This document shows, one piece after another, positions 51,792-61,470 of a stretch of DNA of 64,000 nt. The translations under genes were made by a program, and so were the position numbers. Every line of letters begins with the position of its first letter. The first letter of the stretch is position 1. The DNA comes from DASQGA01 sp035535315. GTDB taxonomy: Bacteria; Actinomycetota; Thermoleophilia; Gaiellales; Gaiellaceae. The DNA is taken from contig DATLQD010000133.1 in assembly GCA_035535315.1 (NCBI GenBank), forward strand, positions 1-64,000. Reading direction: 5' to 3'. A model generated the notes under the pieces. That model did not search any database. It was not told the origin of the DNA and saw only the letters and a list, made by a program, of their open reading frames with translations.

Positions 51792-51985
51792 GGATTCATT
51801 CTAGGGACGGAGCCCAGCCAAGAGGCCTGATGCGAACGTTCCGCCGGGCCGGATGACGCGGCGCTGGATCAGCACAACCTGTCACGACACGTAGGGCTGC
51901 TACGCGCCGCAAGCGGCCGCGGTCTGGAGCGCCCCGACCGCTCCTGAATTTCGTATCAGCCCGCTCGCCGGGGTACCGTGCGCGC

Positions 51986-52489
51986 GTGGGCGAGCTCGAA
52001 GGCTGGAAGCATTGTCCGCGCTGCGGGTCGGACCTGCGGACCGAGGCTGGCTCGGTGCGCTGCGACTCGTGCGGGCTCGTGGTCTACGCGAAGCCCGCGC
52101 CAGCCATCTGCGGCCTCGTCGTCGATGACGGAGGGCGGGTCCTGCTCGGCCGGCGGGCGCACGAGCCTGCGGCGGGGCGCTGGGACATCCTCGGCGGCTT
52201 CATGAACGAGGACGAGCAACCGTTCGACACCCTCAAGCGCGAGCTGCGTGAGGAAACGGGCCTCGATGTCGAGCCCGGGGCGTTCGTCGGCGTCGTCACC
52301 GATACCTACGGGGAGGGGGGCAACGCCACGCTCAACCTGTGCTGGACGGCCAGGATCGTTTCCGGAAAAGCGGCACCCTCCGACGACGTCTCCGAGCTCC
52401 GCTGGTTCGAGCCAGACGAGCTTCCCGGCAAAGAGGAGCTCGCGTTCTCGAACACGGTGGAGCTGCTGCGCGCCTGGCGAGCGAGCTAG
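51986..52489 (+). CDS. NUDIX hydrolase with zinc ribbon
   Basis: 167 residues. An N-terminal zinc ribbon, CPRCG...CDSCG (about residues 10-30), precedes a NUDIX domain with the box GGFMNEDEQPFDTLKRELRE then ETGL (about residues 70-93), all catalytic glutamates present. The NudC-like arrangement suggests a dinucleotide pyrophosphatase, but the NADH SQPWPFPxS motif is not seen. GTG 51986 follows TACCGT (51974-51979) by 6 nt. A hairpin (ATGGGCC/GGCCCAT, 52508-52525) follows the stop. Confidence 0.87.
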   Translation: MGELEGWKHCPRCGSDLRTEAGSVRCDSCGLVVYAKPAPAICGLVVDDGGRVLLGRRAHEPAAGRWDILGGFMNEDEQPFDTLKRELREETGLDVEPGAFVGVVTDTYGEGGNATLNLCWTARIVSGKAAPSDDVSELRWFEPDELPGKEELAFSNTVELLRAWRAS

Positions 52490-52562
52490 GCCAGGAGGAG
52501 CCGGCAAATGGGCCAGACGGCCCATTGTCGCTTCTGGCTCCGCTGCCGATGATCAGGTCATC

Positions 52563-52724
52563 GTGAGCGATTCGAACGTGCACCGCATCGACGATTTCCT
52601 CCATGAGGAGTGGATCGACGAGTGGGCGAGCGAGGTCGTCGTTCAGGTCGAGGACTACCTCGCGAAGCACGCGGCGTTCCACGCATTTCTTGAAGACGGC
52701 TCCAGCACCGCCGGCGCGGTCTAG
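52563..52724 (+). CDS. Small hypothetical protein
   Basis: 53 residues (MSDSNVHRIDDFLHEEWIDE and a helical VEDYLAKHAAFHAFLED segment). No family recognised. It lies between the NUDIX and thioredoxin genes, GTG start without a good ribosome-binding site, and converges on trxA with stops overlapping. It is kept because composition and codon pattern match neighbouring genes, but it may be spurious. Confidence 0.4.
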   Translation: MSDSNVHRIDDFLHEEWIDEWASEVVVQVEDYLAKHAAFHAFLEDGSSTAGAV

Positions 52725-53041
52725 GCCTCGACGAGACCTAGGTTCCGCTCGAGCATGCCCTTCGGCTGGGCGCCCACGGCCGCCGCGGCCGGCTTGCCCT
52801 CGCGGAAGAGGATGATCGTAGGAATGCTCATGACGCCGTAGCGCTGCGCGAGCGCAGGCTCCTCATCGATGTTCACCTTTGCGATCCGAAGCTCACCGGA
52901 TCGCTCCTCGGCGATCTGATCCAAGACCGGAGCGACGGCATGGCACGGGCCACACCACTCCGCCCAAAAGTCCACCACGACCGCCTGCTCGCTCTCAAGC
53001 ACCTCGGCTTCGAATGTCGTCTCTGTCACTTCAGTTGTCAT
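52721..53041 (-). CDS. trxA: Thioredoxin
   Basis: 106 residues. Classical active site WAEWCGPCHAVAPVL with the CGPC motif, cis-Pro in VMSIPTIILF and the GAQPKGMLE end. General disulfide reductase. ATG 53041 with a strong AAGGAGAACA site, unlike the leaderless genes around it. No reductase gene is nearby. Confidence 0.94.
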   Translation of the reverse strand: MTTEVTETTFEAEVLESEQAVVVDFWAEWCGPCHAVAPVLDQIAEERSGELRIAKVNIDEEPALAQRYGVMSIPTIILFREGKPAAAAVGAQPKGMLERNLGLVEA

Positions 53042-53196
53042 TGTTCTCCTTCTGGATTTGGGGCCGGCCGCGAGCCACCCTCCGGCTTCAGCCTATTTTC
53101 GTGTTGCGCACCGATGCCGCACAATTGTGTCTAAAGCGTTAAACGACGAGACGGATCGGGAAAATCCCGCGCCGGACCGGCAACTAGACTGGCCTC

Positions 53197-56100
53197 ATGG
53201 CGCCTGAGCCTGTCTTCACGCCCCTTCCCGCTGTCCCTGATCACCCCGCCCTAGAGCGGGAGCTCCTTGCCTGGTGGGACGACGCGGACATCTTCCAGAA
53301 GCTCAGGGCGCAAAATGCGGGCAGCCCCACCTGGAGCTTCATCGACGGCCCCGTCACAGCCAACGGCCCGATGGGCGTCCACCATGCGTGGGGCCGAACC
53401 CTCAAGGACGTCTTTCAGCGTTACAAGGCGCTGAACGGATTCGATCAGCGCTACCAGAACGGCTTCGACTGTCAGGGGCTCTGGGTCGAGGTCGAAGTCG
53501 AGAAGGCCCTCGGCCTGAACTCGAAGCGTGAGATCGAGGAATACGGCCTTGCCGAGTTCTCCCGTCGTTGTCGCGAGCGGGTCGCCGAGTTCTCGGCGGT
53601 GCAGACCAGTCAGTCGATCAGGCTCGGCCAATGGATGGACTGGGACAACGACTACTACACCTTCTCGGACACGAACATCAGCTACATCTGGGGTTTTCTG
53701 AAGGACGTCTACGAGCGCGGCTGGCTCTACCAGGGCCACCGTTCGATGGTCTGGTGCCCCCGCTGCGGTACGTCCCTTTCCCAGCATGAGCTGATCGACT
53801 CGTATCGCGACATCACCCACCCGTCGCTCTACGTTCGGTTTCCGCTCAAGGATCGCGAGGACGAGGCGCTCGTCGTCTGGACGACCACACCCTGGACCCT
53901 TCCGGCGAACGTCGCCGCAGCGGTGCACCCCGACGCGCGCTACGCGAGGGTCGAGACCTCGGCCGGGATCGAGATCGTCGCCGAGGAGCTCGTTGAAGCG
54001 GTCCCGCTGGCCGGCGAGGTTCGCGACACGGTGGTCGGGTCCGAGCTCGTCGGGCTCGAGTACGAGGGACCGTTTGACGACCTCGAGCCCCAGCAGGGAA
54101 TCGTCCACCGGGTGATTCCGTGGGAGGAGGTCTCCCTGGAGGAGGGGACGGGAATCGTCCACATCGCGCCGGGCGCCGGAACAGAGGACTTCGAGCTCGC
54201 GCGGATTCACGACCTGTCGGTGCTTGCTCCGCTCGACGAGTCTGGGCGGTTCTACCCCGAGTACGGCTGGCTGCACGGGCGCTCCACGGACGAAACCGTC
54301 GGCCAGATCATCGGCGACCTAGGCGAGCGCGGCCGGCTGCTGGATGCGGGCGAGATCACCCACCGCTACCCCGTTTGCTGGCGCTGCTCTACGCCACTCG
54401 TCTTCCGGATCGTCGACGAATGGTTCATCTCCGCGGACGAGATCCGGCCCAAGATGATGGCCGCGAATGCTTCCGTTCGCTGGACGCCCGAGTTCTACTC
54501 GAGGCGGATGGACGACTGGCTTCGCAACATGGGCGATTGGTGCATCTCGCGAAAGCGGTACTTCGGGCTGCCGCTTCCCTTCTACCGCTGCGAGGAATGC
54601 GATATCCTGAACGTCATCGGCTCCGAGCAGGAGCTGCGGCAGCGCGCTGTGAGCGGAGTGGAGCAGCTCGAGGAGCTGCACCGGCCCTGGGTGGACGAAG
54701 TGACGATTGCTTGCGAAGGGTGCGGCGCAGAGCTTCGGCGGCTCCCGGAGGTCGGGGACGCTTGGCTCGACGCCGGCATCGTCCCGTTCTCGACACTCGG
54801 TTGGCAGAACCCGGAGTACATCGAAGGCGGGTACGCCACGGGCGCGGCCCGCGGACTAACCGGGGCCGACCTTCCAGACCACGCGTATTGGGAGAAGTGG
54901 TTCCCGGCAGACTGGGTCTCCGAGTCCAGAGAGCAGATCCGGCTCTGGTTCTATTCGCAGCTCTTCATGTCGGTCGCGCTAGTGGGCGAGGCGCCGTACC
55001 GACAGGTTCTTGCGTACGAGCGGGTCACCGATGAGACGGGTCGTGCCATGCACAAGTCCTGGGGGAACGCCATCGAGCTGAACGAGGCGCTCGAGCGGAT
55101 GGGCGCCGACGTGATGCGCTGGCTCTACTGCTCCCAGGTGCCGAGCCAGAACCTCAATTTCGGCTTTGGACTAGCCAGGGAAGTGAAGCGCGAGCTCCTG
55201 ACCTTCTGGAACTCGGTCAGCTTCCTGATCCTCTACGCGAACGTCGAGAGGTGGCGTCCCGAGGCCCAGCTCATCGAGTCCGGGCCGGCCAGGGACGATT
55301 TGGCTCAGCTCGATCGGTGGCTTCTCGCCCGCGTCCAGAAGCTGGTCGCCGAGGCGAACGAGGGCTTCGAGCGCTTCTGGACGCCGGCCATCACGAAGGC
55401 GTTCACGTCCTTCATGGGTGACCTCTCCGACTGGTACGTCCGGCGTAGTCGTCCGCGTTTCTGGCGTGGCGAGGAGGCTGCCCTCGAAACCCTGTGGTAT
55501 GCGGTCGTGCAGGCGCTCCGCACGATCGCTCCGCTCATGCCGTTTCTGTCCGACCACCTCTGGCGAAATCTCGTCGCGGGCCCCTGCGACGACGCCCCCG
55601 AGAGCATCTTTCTCGCCGGCTGGCCCGAGGTCGCTCGAGACTTCGAAGACGAGGAGCTTCTCGTCGAGGTCGAGGAGGTTCGGCGGATCGTCGGCCTCGG
55701 CCATTCCGCCCGTCAGCAAGCGGGCCGGAAGGTGCGCCAGCCGCTCCGCCGGATGGTCGTCGAGGGGGCGAGCGCGTCCTCGCCTCATTCCGAGGAGATC
55801 AAGGCCGAGCTCCGTGTGAAGGAGCTCGAGTTCGGACCGGTAGAAGGCACGTATCTGCGTGTGAAGCCCAACCTCCCGGTCCTCGGGCCCCGGCTCGGGA
55901 AGGAGCTCGCGACGATCCGCGCGGAGCTTCAGGAAGGGCGGTTCGAAGACCTCGGAGGAGGACGATTTCTCGTTGCGGGTCACGAGCTCGGGCCGGACGA
56001 TGTCTTCGTGGAGAGGCTGGCACCGGACGGCTGGGCGTTTGCCTCGGAGGACGGCCTCGCGGTTGCGCTCGATACGCGCCTCGATCCGGAGCTCGAGCTC

Positions 56101-56295
56101 GAGGGACGCGTGCTCGACCTCATCCACGCGATCCAGCTGATGCGAAAAGAGGCGGGGCTCGACGTGACCGACAGGATCGTCTTGACCCTTCCAGGGAATG
56201 GGGACGATGTGCTCCAGCATGCCGACTGGATCAAGCAGGAGACCCTCGCCACCCGGATCGAGCAGGGCGAGGAACTCGGAATCTCCAAGGCCTAG
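53197..56295 (+). CDS. ileS: Isoleucyl-tRNA synthetase, with atypical signature motifs
   Basis: 1032 residues. Class I synthetase with the IleRS pattern GFDCQGLWVEVEVEKALGL, WMDWDNDYYTFSDTNISYIWGFLK, CPRCGTSLSQHEL, the editing (CP1) domain (VWTTTPWTLPANVAAAVHP) and the anticodon-binding region. The HIGH motif is HHAWG at residues 62-66 and the KMSKS loop reads MHKSWGN (618-624), both altered. ATG 53197 follows TAGACT (53185-53190) by 6 nt. It ends convergent with ispH. Valyl- or leucyl-RS is unlikely given the segments above. Confidence 0.9.
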   Translation: MAPEPVFTPLPAVPDHPALERELLAWWDDADIFQKLRAQNAGSPTWSFIDGPVTANGPMGVHHAWGRTLKDVFQRYKALNGFDQRYQNGFDCQGLWVEVEVEKALGLNSKREIEEYGLAEFSRRCRERVAEFSAVQTSQSIRLGQWMDWDNDYYTFSDTNISYIWGFLKDVYERGWLYQGHRSMVWCPRCGTSLSQHELIDSYRDITHPSLYVRFPLKDREDEALVVWTTTPWTLPANVAAAVHPDARYARVETSAGIEIVAEELVEAVPLAGEVRDTVVGSELVGLEYEGPFDDLEPQQGIVHRVIPWEEVSLEEGTGIVHIAPGAGTEDFELARIHDLSVLAPLDESGRFYPEYGWLHGRSTDETVGQIIGDLGERGRLLDAGEITHRYPVCWRCSTPLVFRIVDEWFISADEIRPKMMAANASVRWTPEFYSRRMDDWLRNMGDWCISRKRYFGLPLPFYRCEECDILNVIGSEQELRQRAVSGVEQLEELHRPWVDEVTIACEGCGAELRRLPEVGDAWLDAGIVPFSTLGWQNPEYIEGGYATGAARGLTGADLPDHAYWEKWFPADWVSESREQIRLWFYSQLFMSVALVGEAPYRQVLAYERVTDETGRAMHKSWGNAIELNEALERMGADVMRWLYCSQVPSQNLNFGFGLAREVKRELLTFWNSVSFLILYANVERWRPEAQLIESGPARDDLAQLDRWLLARVQKLVAEANEGFERFWTPAITKAFTSFMGDLSDWYVRRSRPRFWRGEEAALETLWYAVVQALRTIAPLMPFLSDHLWRNLVAGPCDDAPESIFLAGWPEVARDFEDEELLVEVEEVRRIVGLGHSARQQAGRKVRQPLRRMVVEGASASSPHSEEIKAELRVKELEFGPVEGTYLRVKPNLPVLGPRLGKELATIRAELQEGRFEDLGGGRFLVAGHELGPDDVFVERLAPDGWAFASEDGLAVALDTRLDPELELEGRVLDLIHAIQLMRKEAGLDVTDRIVLTLPGNGDDVLQHADWIKQETLATRIEQGEELGISKA

Positions 56296-57242
56296 GCCTC
56301 CAAGGCCGCCGCTCTTGGACTGAGCTCGGCCGGGAGCTTGAAAGCGAGGTTCTCCTCTTCGCCGGCCAGTGTCTCGACTTCGACGTCGCCGCGTTCTCGA
56401 AACCAGGTGACGACGCGGCGGACAAGTGCTTCGGGCGCAGAGGCGCCGCACGTGATTCCGACGGTCTCGACACCGGAGAGCCAGTGCTCCTCGATCGCGG
56501 CCTCGTCTTCGATCAGATACGCGGCCACGGCTCCGCCACGGGCGACCTCGACCAGGCGGTTCGAGTTCGAGCTGTCTTCCGACCCGATCACGAGCAGAAG
56601 GTCGATCCGTTCGAGAATCCGCTTGACTGCACGCTGGCGGTTCGTCGTTGCGTAGCAGATGTCCTTGTGCTCCGGAGCTTCAATGCCGGGGAAGCGAGCC
56701 CGTAGGACGCCGACGATCGCCTCTGTCTCGTCGACAGACAGCGTCGTCTGCGTGATGTACGCGAGTGGCCGGCCGCAGGCCGGTTCGAGCCGATGAGCCT
56801 GGTCGACGTTCTCGACGAGGACGATTGCCTCCGGCGCCTCCCCGATCGTTCCCTCGACCTCCTCGTGGCCGGCATGGCCGATCAGGACGACGGTGTAGCC
56901 ACGGGCAGCGAAGTGTCGTGCCTCCGCATGCACCTTCATGACCAGAGGGCACGTGGCGTCGATCGTTCTGAGGCCGAGCCTCCTGGCGTTCGCGCGGACG
57001 GCGGGGGAGACGCCGTGGGCGGAGAAGATGACCTCGGCTCCGGTCGGGACGTCCTCTTCGCTGTCGACGAAGATCGCGCCGCGCCCCTCGAGTTCACGAA
57101 CGACATGCGTGTTGTGGACGATCCGCTTGCGAACGTAGACGGGGGCTCCCCGGAGGCGAAGCGCTTGCTCGACCGTCTCGATCGCCCGATCGACCCCGGC
57201 GCAGTACCCGCGCGGAGTTGCAAGAAGAATCCGCTTGACCAC
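56292..57242 (-). CDS. ispH: 4-hydroxy-3-methylbut-2-enyl diphosphate reductase
   Basis: 316 residues. Last enzyme of the MEP isoprenoid pathway, with a [4Fe-4S] cluster held by Cys14 (TPRGYCAGVDRA), Cys near 98 (DATCPLVMKV) and Cys near 196 (DICYATTNRQ). The HNTHVVRELEGRGA and SSNSNRLVEVA segments are canonical. GTG 57242 is 8 nt from a minus-strand TACAGT box (57256-57251). Confidence 0.95.
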   Translation of the reverse strand: MVKRILLATPRGYCAGVDRAIETVEQALRLRGAPVYVRKRIVHNTHVVRELEGRGAIFVDSEEDVPTGAEVIFSAHGVSPAVRANARRLGLRTIDATCPLVMKVHAEARHFAARGYTVVLIGHAGHEEVEGTIGEAPEAIVLVENVDQAHRLEPACGRPLAYITQTTLSVDETEAIVGVLRARFPGIEAPEHKDICYATTNRQRAVKRILERIDLLLVIGSEDSSNSNRLVEVARGGAVAAYLIEDEAAIEEHWLSGVETVGITCGASAPEALVRRVVTWFRERGDVEVETLAGEEENLAFKLPAELSPRAAALEA

Positions 57243-57283
57243 CGGTGGCCACTGTAATCAGGGGCCTGTTCAGCTCGGGTTAA

Positions 57284-57425
57284 GGAAGGCCCGCCACTCG
57301 GGGGGGTTGTGCGGCGGGCCTTCCAGAAATGCGCCGTGGCCCTTTATCGCCAGGACACCAGCCACGGTCGCATCGCCCAGTAACGGCACCGTATCCAGCG
57401 GGCTTCTGGCTGCCAATAGGCCTAT
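57284..57425. other. Structured intergenic region between ispH and the histidine kinase
   Basis: The 274-bp divergent spacer contains several inverted repeats: a perfect 12-bp pair GGAAGGCCCGCC (57284-57295) / GGCGGGCCTTCC (57313-57324), then CCGTGGC (57334-57340) / GCCACGG (57361-57367), then CCAG/CTGG near 57395-57409, and the palindrome ATAGGCCTAT (57416-57425). No ORF with coding character is seen. It could be a kinase leader, a small RNA, or operators. It does not match the riboswitch consensuses I know. Confidence 0.4.
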
Positions 57426-57516
57426 CGGCCCATCTTCGTAAGGCATGCGACCCGGGCTTGTCGGGAGGGAAATCGTAGACGGAGGTTCGTCGTCCTACCT
57501 ATCATCAGGGTGCCCA

Positions 57517-60500
57517 GTGACGAACGAGACGACGACGTTGCTCCTCAATACGGTGCCGCTTCTTGTTGCCGCGGCGCTCTATCTCGCTCTGTCCGCGCTC
57601 CTGTTCCGCTCTTTGCTTGGAGCTGGCCGGCGGCCGACAACGACCGGTTTCGCGCTGTGGCTGCTCTTCACGGTCGCCGGCGTGACGACTGCCATTCTCG
57701 GGGTGGCGAAGCTCGGCGACTCTGAGCCGCTCGCGTCCTCCAGTCCCTGGCCCGCATTTGCCTTGACTCTCCTGGCCCTGGTGCCCGCGATCCTCCTGCT
57801 GGCCAGGCGCGACCGCAAGCTGCTCGTCGATCCGGCGGGGCGGGTACGGGAGGCTGAAGAGGTTGCAAGCGAGCGGGAGCGCGAGGCGGGGGCGATGTCG
57901 CGCCTCTCGAGCGCACTTTCGCGCTCGCTGAGTGCAAGAGACGCATCCGAGAACCTGTTCGACGAGCTGGAGCAATCGCTCGGGATCGAAGCGGCGCTGC
58001 TCGCGGTCGTGGACGACACAGAGCGCCGTGCGACGGGGTTTGCGGCCAGGGGCGCCGATGAGGATTGGTGGAAAGGGATCGAGATCGATCTCGTCGAGGA
58101 TCCCGGTGGGATCGCGGCCGTTGCGCGTGAGCGGGCCGCGTTTGCCGTGTACGACGTCGAGGCCGCGCCGCACGTGAGCCGTGCTCTCGACACGGTGCCG
58201 GCGAAGAGCGCTGCCTTCCTGCCGCTGGTGTCCGAGGGCAGGCTCACCGGCGTTCTCGTCGTGGCCGTCTTCTCGGAGCGCCGTTTCTTCTCGGCGGGCG
58301 AGCTCGAGCTCTTCCAGCGGCTCGCGAACGAGACGGCGCTGGCCCTCGGCCACAGCCGGTCCTCCGAGGCGCTCGAGGCCGCGCTCGAGCGCGAGCGCCT
58401 TGTTGCCGCGATCTCGCGCAAGGTCCGATCCGAGCTCAACCTCGACGACGTGCTGGCAGTCGCAGTGAGAGAAACCGCGCGGGCGCTCAAGGTCTCACGG
58501 TGCTTCATTAGCTTCGCCGAGCCGGGCGGAGCAATGCAGATCCACTCCGAATGGACGGCCCCCGGTCACGATCCCGTCGGGGGTGCGGCGCCGCGCCTGC
58601 CGGCGTCCAACCTCGCGGCGCGAGAACGGCGCACGGTCTCGATTGGCGACGTCGAGTCGTCGCCCGAGCTTGACGACCCCGGCCTTGGCGGCCGGGAGAC
58701 ACTGGCCGAGCTCGGAGCAAAGGCCGTCCTCGCAACGCCAATTCTCGTCTTCGACGACGTGATCGGCGTCTTCGCACTCCACCGCTCCGAGGTCGGCCGC
58801 TGGACCGAGGGCGAGGTCGCGCTTGCCGAATCCGTTGCCGGGGAGGCCGGGCTCGCGATCCACTCGGCCCGCCTGCTCAGAGAGGAAGGACAGCGGGTCG
58901 ACCGCCAGAGCGCGCTTCTGAAAGCGGCGCAAGTGGTGACGAGCGATCTTCGCTTCACGTCGGTGGTGAAGCGCCTAGTGGAGGAGGTCGCCGAGCTGCT
59001 AGGGGCCGATGCAGCCGATTGCTGGATTCTCGAGCCCCACCGCGACTCCCTCCGCTGTCGGGCCGTCTTCGGGCTGCCGGAGGCGGCCGTTGGCCGAAGG
59101 ATCGCGGCGGCCGGGACACACGCGGCGGCGATCCAGGGTGGAAAACCCGTGCTGAAGCGCAACTTCCGCGAGACCGAGGATCCTCCGCCCAGCACCTACT
59201 ACGCGCAGTTCGAGGACGTCATGGTCGCTCCCATCACGTGGCTCGGCGAGGTGCGGGGCCTGCTGGGTGTCTGCTCCGCGGAGGCCGGGAGTTTCGGAGA
59301 GACGGATCTCGAGCTCCTCGATGCCTATGCCCGCTTCGCTTCGCTCGCCTTCCACAATGCGGAGAGCTTCGAGGATCGTGAGCGGCAGGCACAGATCCAG
59401 CAGGGCTTCTACCGGATCGCCGAGGCGCTGGGGTCGCCCCTCTCGCTCCACGAGACGGTCACCGCGCTGGCCCAGGCGGCTACAGAAGCTCTGGGCGGCA
59501 TCGCGGCATTCGTCCTGCGGCCTGCGGGCGACAAGCTCGTCCTGATGGGCTCTTATGACGTCCACGACGAGGTCGAGGCAGCGCTTCGCGACGGCATCAA
59601 GGATGACGAAGCCCCGCTCGCTGCGGCCACCCGGGAAGGGCGGCTCGTCACCGCGAGCAGCCTCACCGAGGACGAGCGCTTCGATAGCCGGTGGAGGGAG
59701 CTTCTGGCGGCCAACAACGCTTGTGCGCTCCTCGCAGCCTCGGTGGAGGGCACGAGCGGCGAGCCGGGCTCCGTGGTCGTCCTCTTCGGAGAGGAGCGGG
59801 CTTTCACGGACGATGACCTCGCCCTGGCGCGGCACCTCAGCCGCGCGGCCCGAGGAGCCCTGGAGCGTAGCGAGCTGTTCGAGACCGAGCGTCATGGGCG
59901 CAGGCTCTCGCAGCGACTTGCAGCGATTGGCGCCCGCGTCGTCACAGTGCTCGATCCTTCGGTCGTCCTCGAGGAGATCGTGCGCGAGGCGCCCGTCCTC
60001 CTCGATGCGGACGCGGCAACCGTCAGGCTTCTCGCCGGCGAAGAGCTCGTCATCCGGGCGGCCTTCGGTGTGGAAGGGGACACGGCGCACGATCTGGTCG
60101 GAACGCGCGCGGCCGTCGGGACCGGCCTCCTTGGCGATGCCGTCCAGTCGCGCTCCCCCGCGACCCTCGACGACGTGGGCGCGCGGCCGGATCTCGGACA
60201 GGAAGACCCCCTCCTCGCGCGTGGGATGACGGGGTGCATCGCGGTGCCGATGATCGCCCATGGGGGCGGCCTCCACGGCGTGCTCTCCGTGTACACGGAG
60301 AGGCCAAGAGCGTGGCGCGAGGAGGAGGCGCAGGCGCTCTCCGCGCTCGCCGCCGTCGCGTCCGCCGGTCTTTCGAACGCCGAGCTCTACCAGCGCGTCG
60401 CAGAGGAAAAGGAGCGTTCGAACGCTATCCTCCTCAACATCGCCGACGGAATTGTGGCCGTCGATCGCGAAGAGCGAGTCGTCCTCTGGAACGCTATGGC

Positions 60501-61470
60501 CGAGCGGATTACCGGCGTCCCCGCGGCTGAAGCTCTCGGCAGGCGGATCGTCGAGGTCATCCAACGCGACCTCGCTGGGGCAGGGCGCGGGCAAGGGAGG
60601 GAAGAGCCGGTCACGATCAGCAGGGGAGGCAAGGACGTCTTCCTCTCGCTGACAGAGGCCGTGATGCTCGACCCAAGCGGGGATGTCGGGGGCCGCATCT
60701 TCGCTTTCCGGGACGTCTCGGGGGAGCGCGTAGTCGACCAGATGAAGTCGGACTTCGTCGCGACCGTGTCTCATGAGCTCCGGACCCCGCTCACCTCGAT
60801 CTACGGGTTTGCCGAGACGCTTCTCAGGAGTGATGTTGCATTCGGGGACGAGGAGCGCGCGACATTCCTCGGCTACATCGCCTCGGAGTCGGAGCGCCTG
60901 ATCGGAATCGTCGACGACCTGCTGAGCGTCGCGCGGCTCGAGGCCGGCACCCTGCGGTTGGATCTGGCGCCTGTCGACGTGGCCGAGGTTCTGGAGTCGG
61001 TGGGCGGACGCGCCCAGGGCTACATCGACGGCTCTCACCGGCTGGAGATCGATGCTGCCGAAAGCGGTCTCTACGCAGAGGCAGACGGGGAGAAGCTCGC
61101 CCAGATCCTCCTGCACCTGGTCGACAACGCCATCAAGTACTCGCCCGAAGGAGGCACGATCTCGCTTGCTGGCCGCAGGAAGACGGATGCCATCGAGGTC
61201 AGGGTCAGCGACGAGGGCATCGGCATCCCCATCGACGACCAGAGCCGGATCTTCACGAAGTTCTATCGGGCGGGCACAGCTCCGCTGACCGGTGCCCACG
61301 GCACAGGGCTCGGCCTCTTCCTCGTGCGCGGGCTTCTGGCGGCGATGGACGGGCGCATCGCCGTCGAGTCAGTCGAGGGCGAGGGGTCGACGTTCGTCTT
61401 CGAGCTCCCTGTCTCGAAGAGCGCGCTACAGGGTAGAGAAGCCCAAGTGGAACCGGCGGGACGCTCATGA
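57517..61470 (+). CDS. Multi-GAF sensor histidine kinase
   Basis: 1317 residues. Three N-terminal membrane helices (about 10-95), then five GAF domains (about 140-290, 300-460, 465-620, 630-790, 795-955), a PAS domain (about 965-1070, ILLNIADGIVAVDREERVVLWN), HisKA with phospho-acceptor His near 1086 in VSHELRTPLTSIYGF, and HATPase (NAIKYSPEGG near 1203, DEGIGIPI, GTGLGLFLVRGLL near 1262). Five GAFs in series are unusual. Ligands unknown. GTG 57517 gives the membrane helices directly. Stop overlaps the response regulator start (ATGA). Confidence 0.9.
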   Translation: MTNETTTLLLNTVPLLVAAALYLALSALLFRSLLGAGRRPTTTGFALWLLFTVAGVTTAILGVAKLGDSEPLASSSPWPAFALTLLALVPAILLLARRDRKLLVDPAGRVREAEEVASEREREAGAMSRLSSALSRSLSARDASENLFDELEQSLGIEAALLAVVDDTERRATGFAARGADEDWWKGIEIDLVEDPGGIAAVARERAAFAVYDVEAAPHVSRALDTVPAKSAAFLPLVSEGRLTGVLVVAVFSERRFFSAGELELFQRLANETALALGHSRSSEALEAALERERLVAAISRKVRSELNLDDVLAVAVRETARALKVSRCFISFAEPGGAMQIHSEWTAPGHDPVGGAAPRLPASNLAARERRTVSIGDVESSPELDDPGLGGRETLAELGAKAVLATPILVFDDVIGVFALHRSEVGRWTEGEVALAESVAGEAGLAIHSARLLREEGQRVDRQSALLKAAQVVTSDLRFTSVVKRLVEEVAELLGADAADCWILEPHRDSLRCRAVFGLPEAAVGRRIAAAGTHAAAIQGGKPVLKRNFRETEDPPPSTYYAQFEDVMVAPITWLGEVRGLLGVCSAEAGSFGETDLELLDAYARFASLAFHNAESFEDRERQAQIQQGFYRIAEALGSPLSLHETVTALAQAATEALGGIAAFVLRPAGDKLVLMGSYDVHDEVEAALRDGIKDDEAPLAAATREGRLVTASSLTEDERFDSRWRELLAANNACALLAASVEGTSGEPGSVVVLFGEERAFTDDDLALARHLSRAARGALERSELFETERHGRRLSQRLAAIGARVVTVLDPSVVLEEIVREAPVLLDADAATVRLLAGEELVIRAAFGVEGDTAHDLVGTRAAVGTGLLGDAVQSRSPATLDDVGARPDLGQEDPLLARGMTGCIAVPMIAHGGGLHGVLSVYTERPRAWREEEAQALSALAAVASAGLSNAELYQRVAEEKERSNAILLNIADGIVAVDREERVVLWNAMAERITGVPAAEALGRRIVEVIQRDLAGAGRGQGREEPVTISRGGKDVFLSLTEAVMLDPSGDVGGRIFAFRDVSGERVVDQMKSDFVATVSHELRTPLTSIYGFAETLLRSDVAFGDEERATFLGYIASESERLIGIVDDLLSVARLEAGTLRLDLAPVDVAEVLESVGGRAQGYIDGSHRLEIDAAESGLYAEADGEKLAQILLHLVDNAIKYSPEGGTISLAGRRKTDAIEVRVSDEGIGIPIDDQSRIFTKFYRAGTAPLTGAHGTGLGLFLVRGLLAAMDGRIAVESVEGEGSTFVFELPVSKSALQGREAQVEPAGRS

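Noticed and set aside
57243..57516. A known riboswitch (c-di-GMP, cobalamin, SAM)
   Set aside because: Several hairpins are present but none of the conserved core strings I know for these classes could be found.
58999..61299. A 766-codon minus-strand open frame
   Set aside because: It is antisense to the histidine kinase, whose domains are unambiguous.
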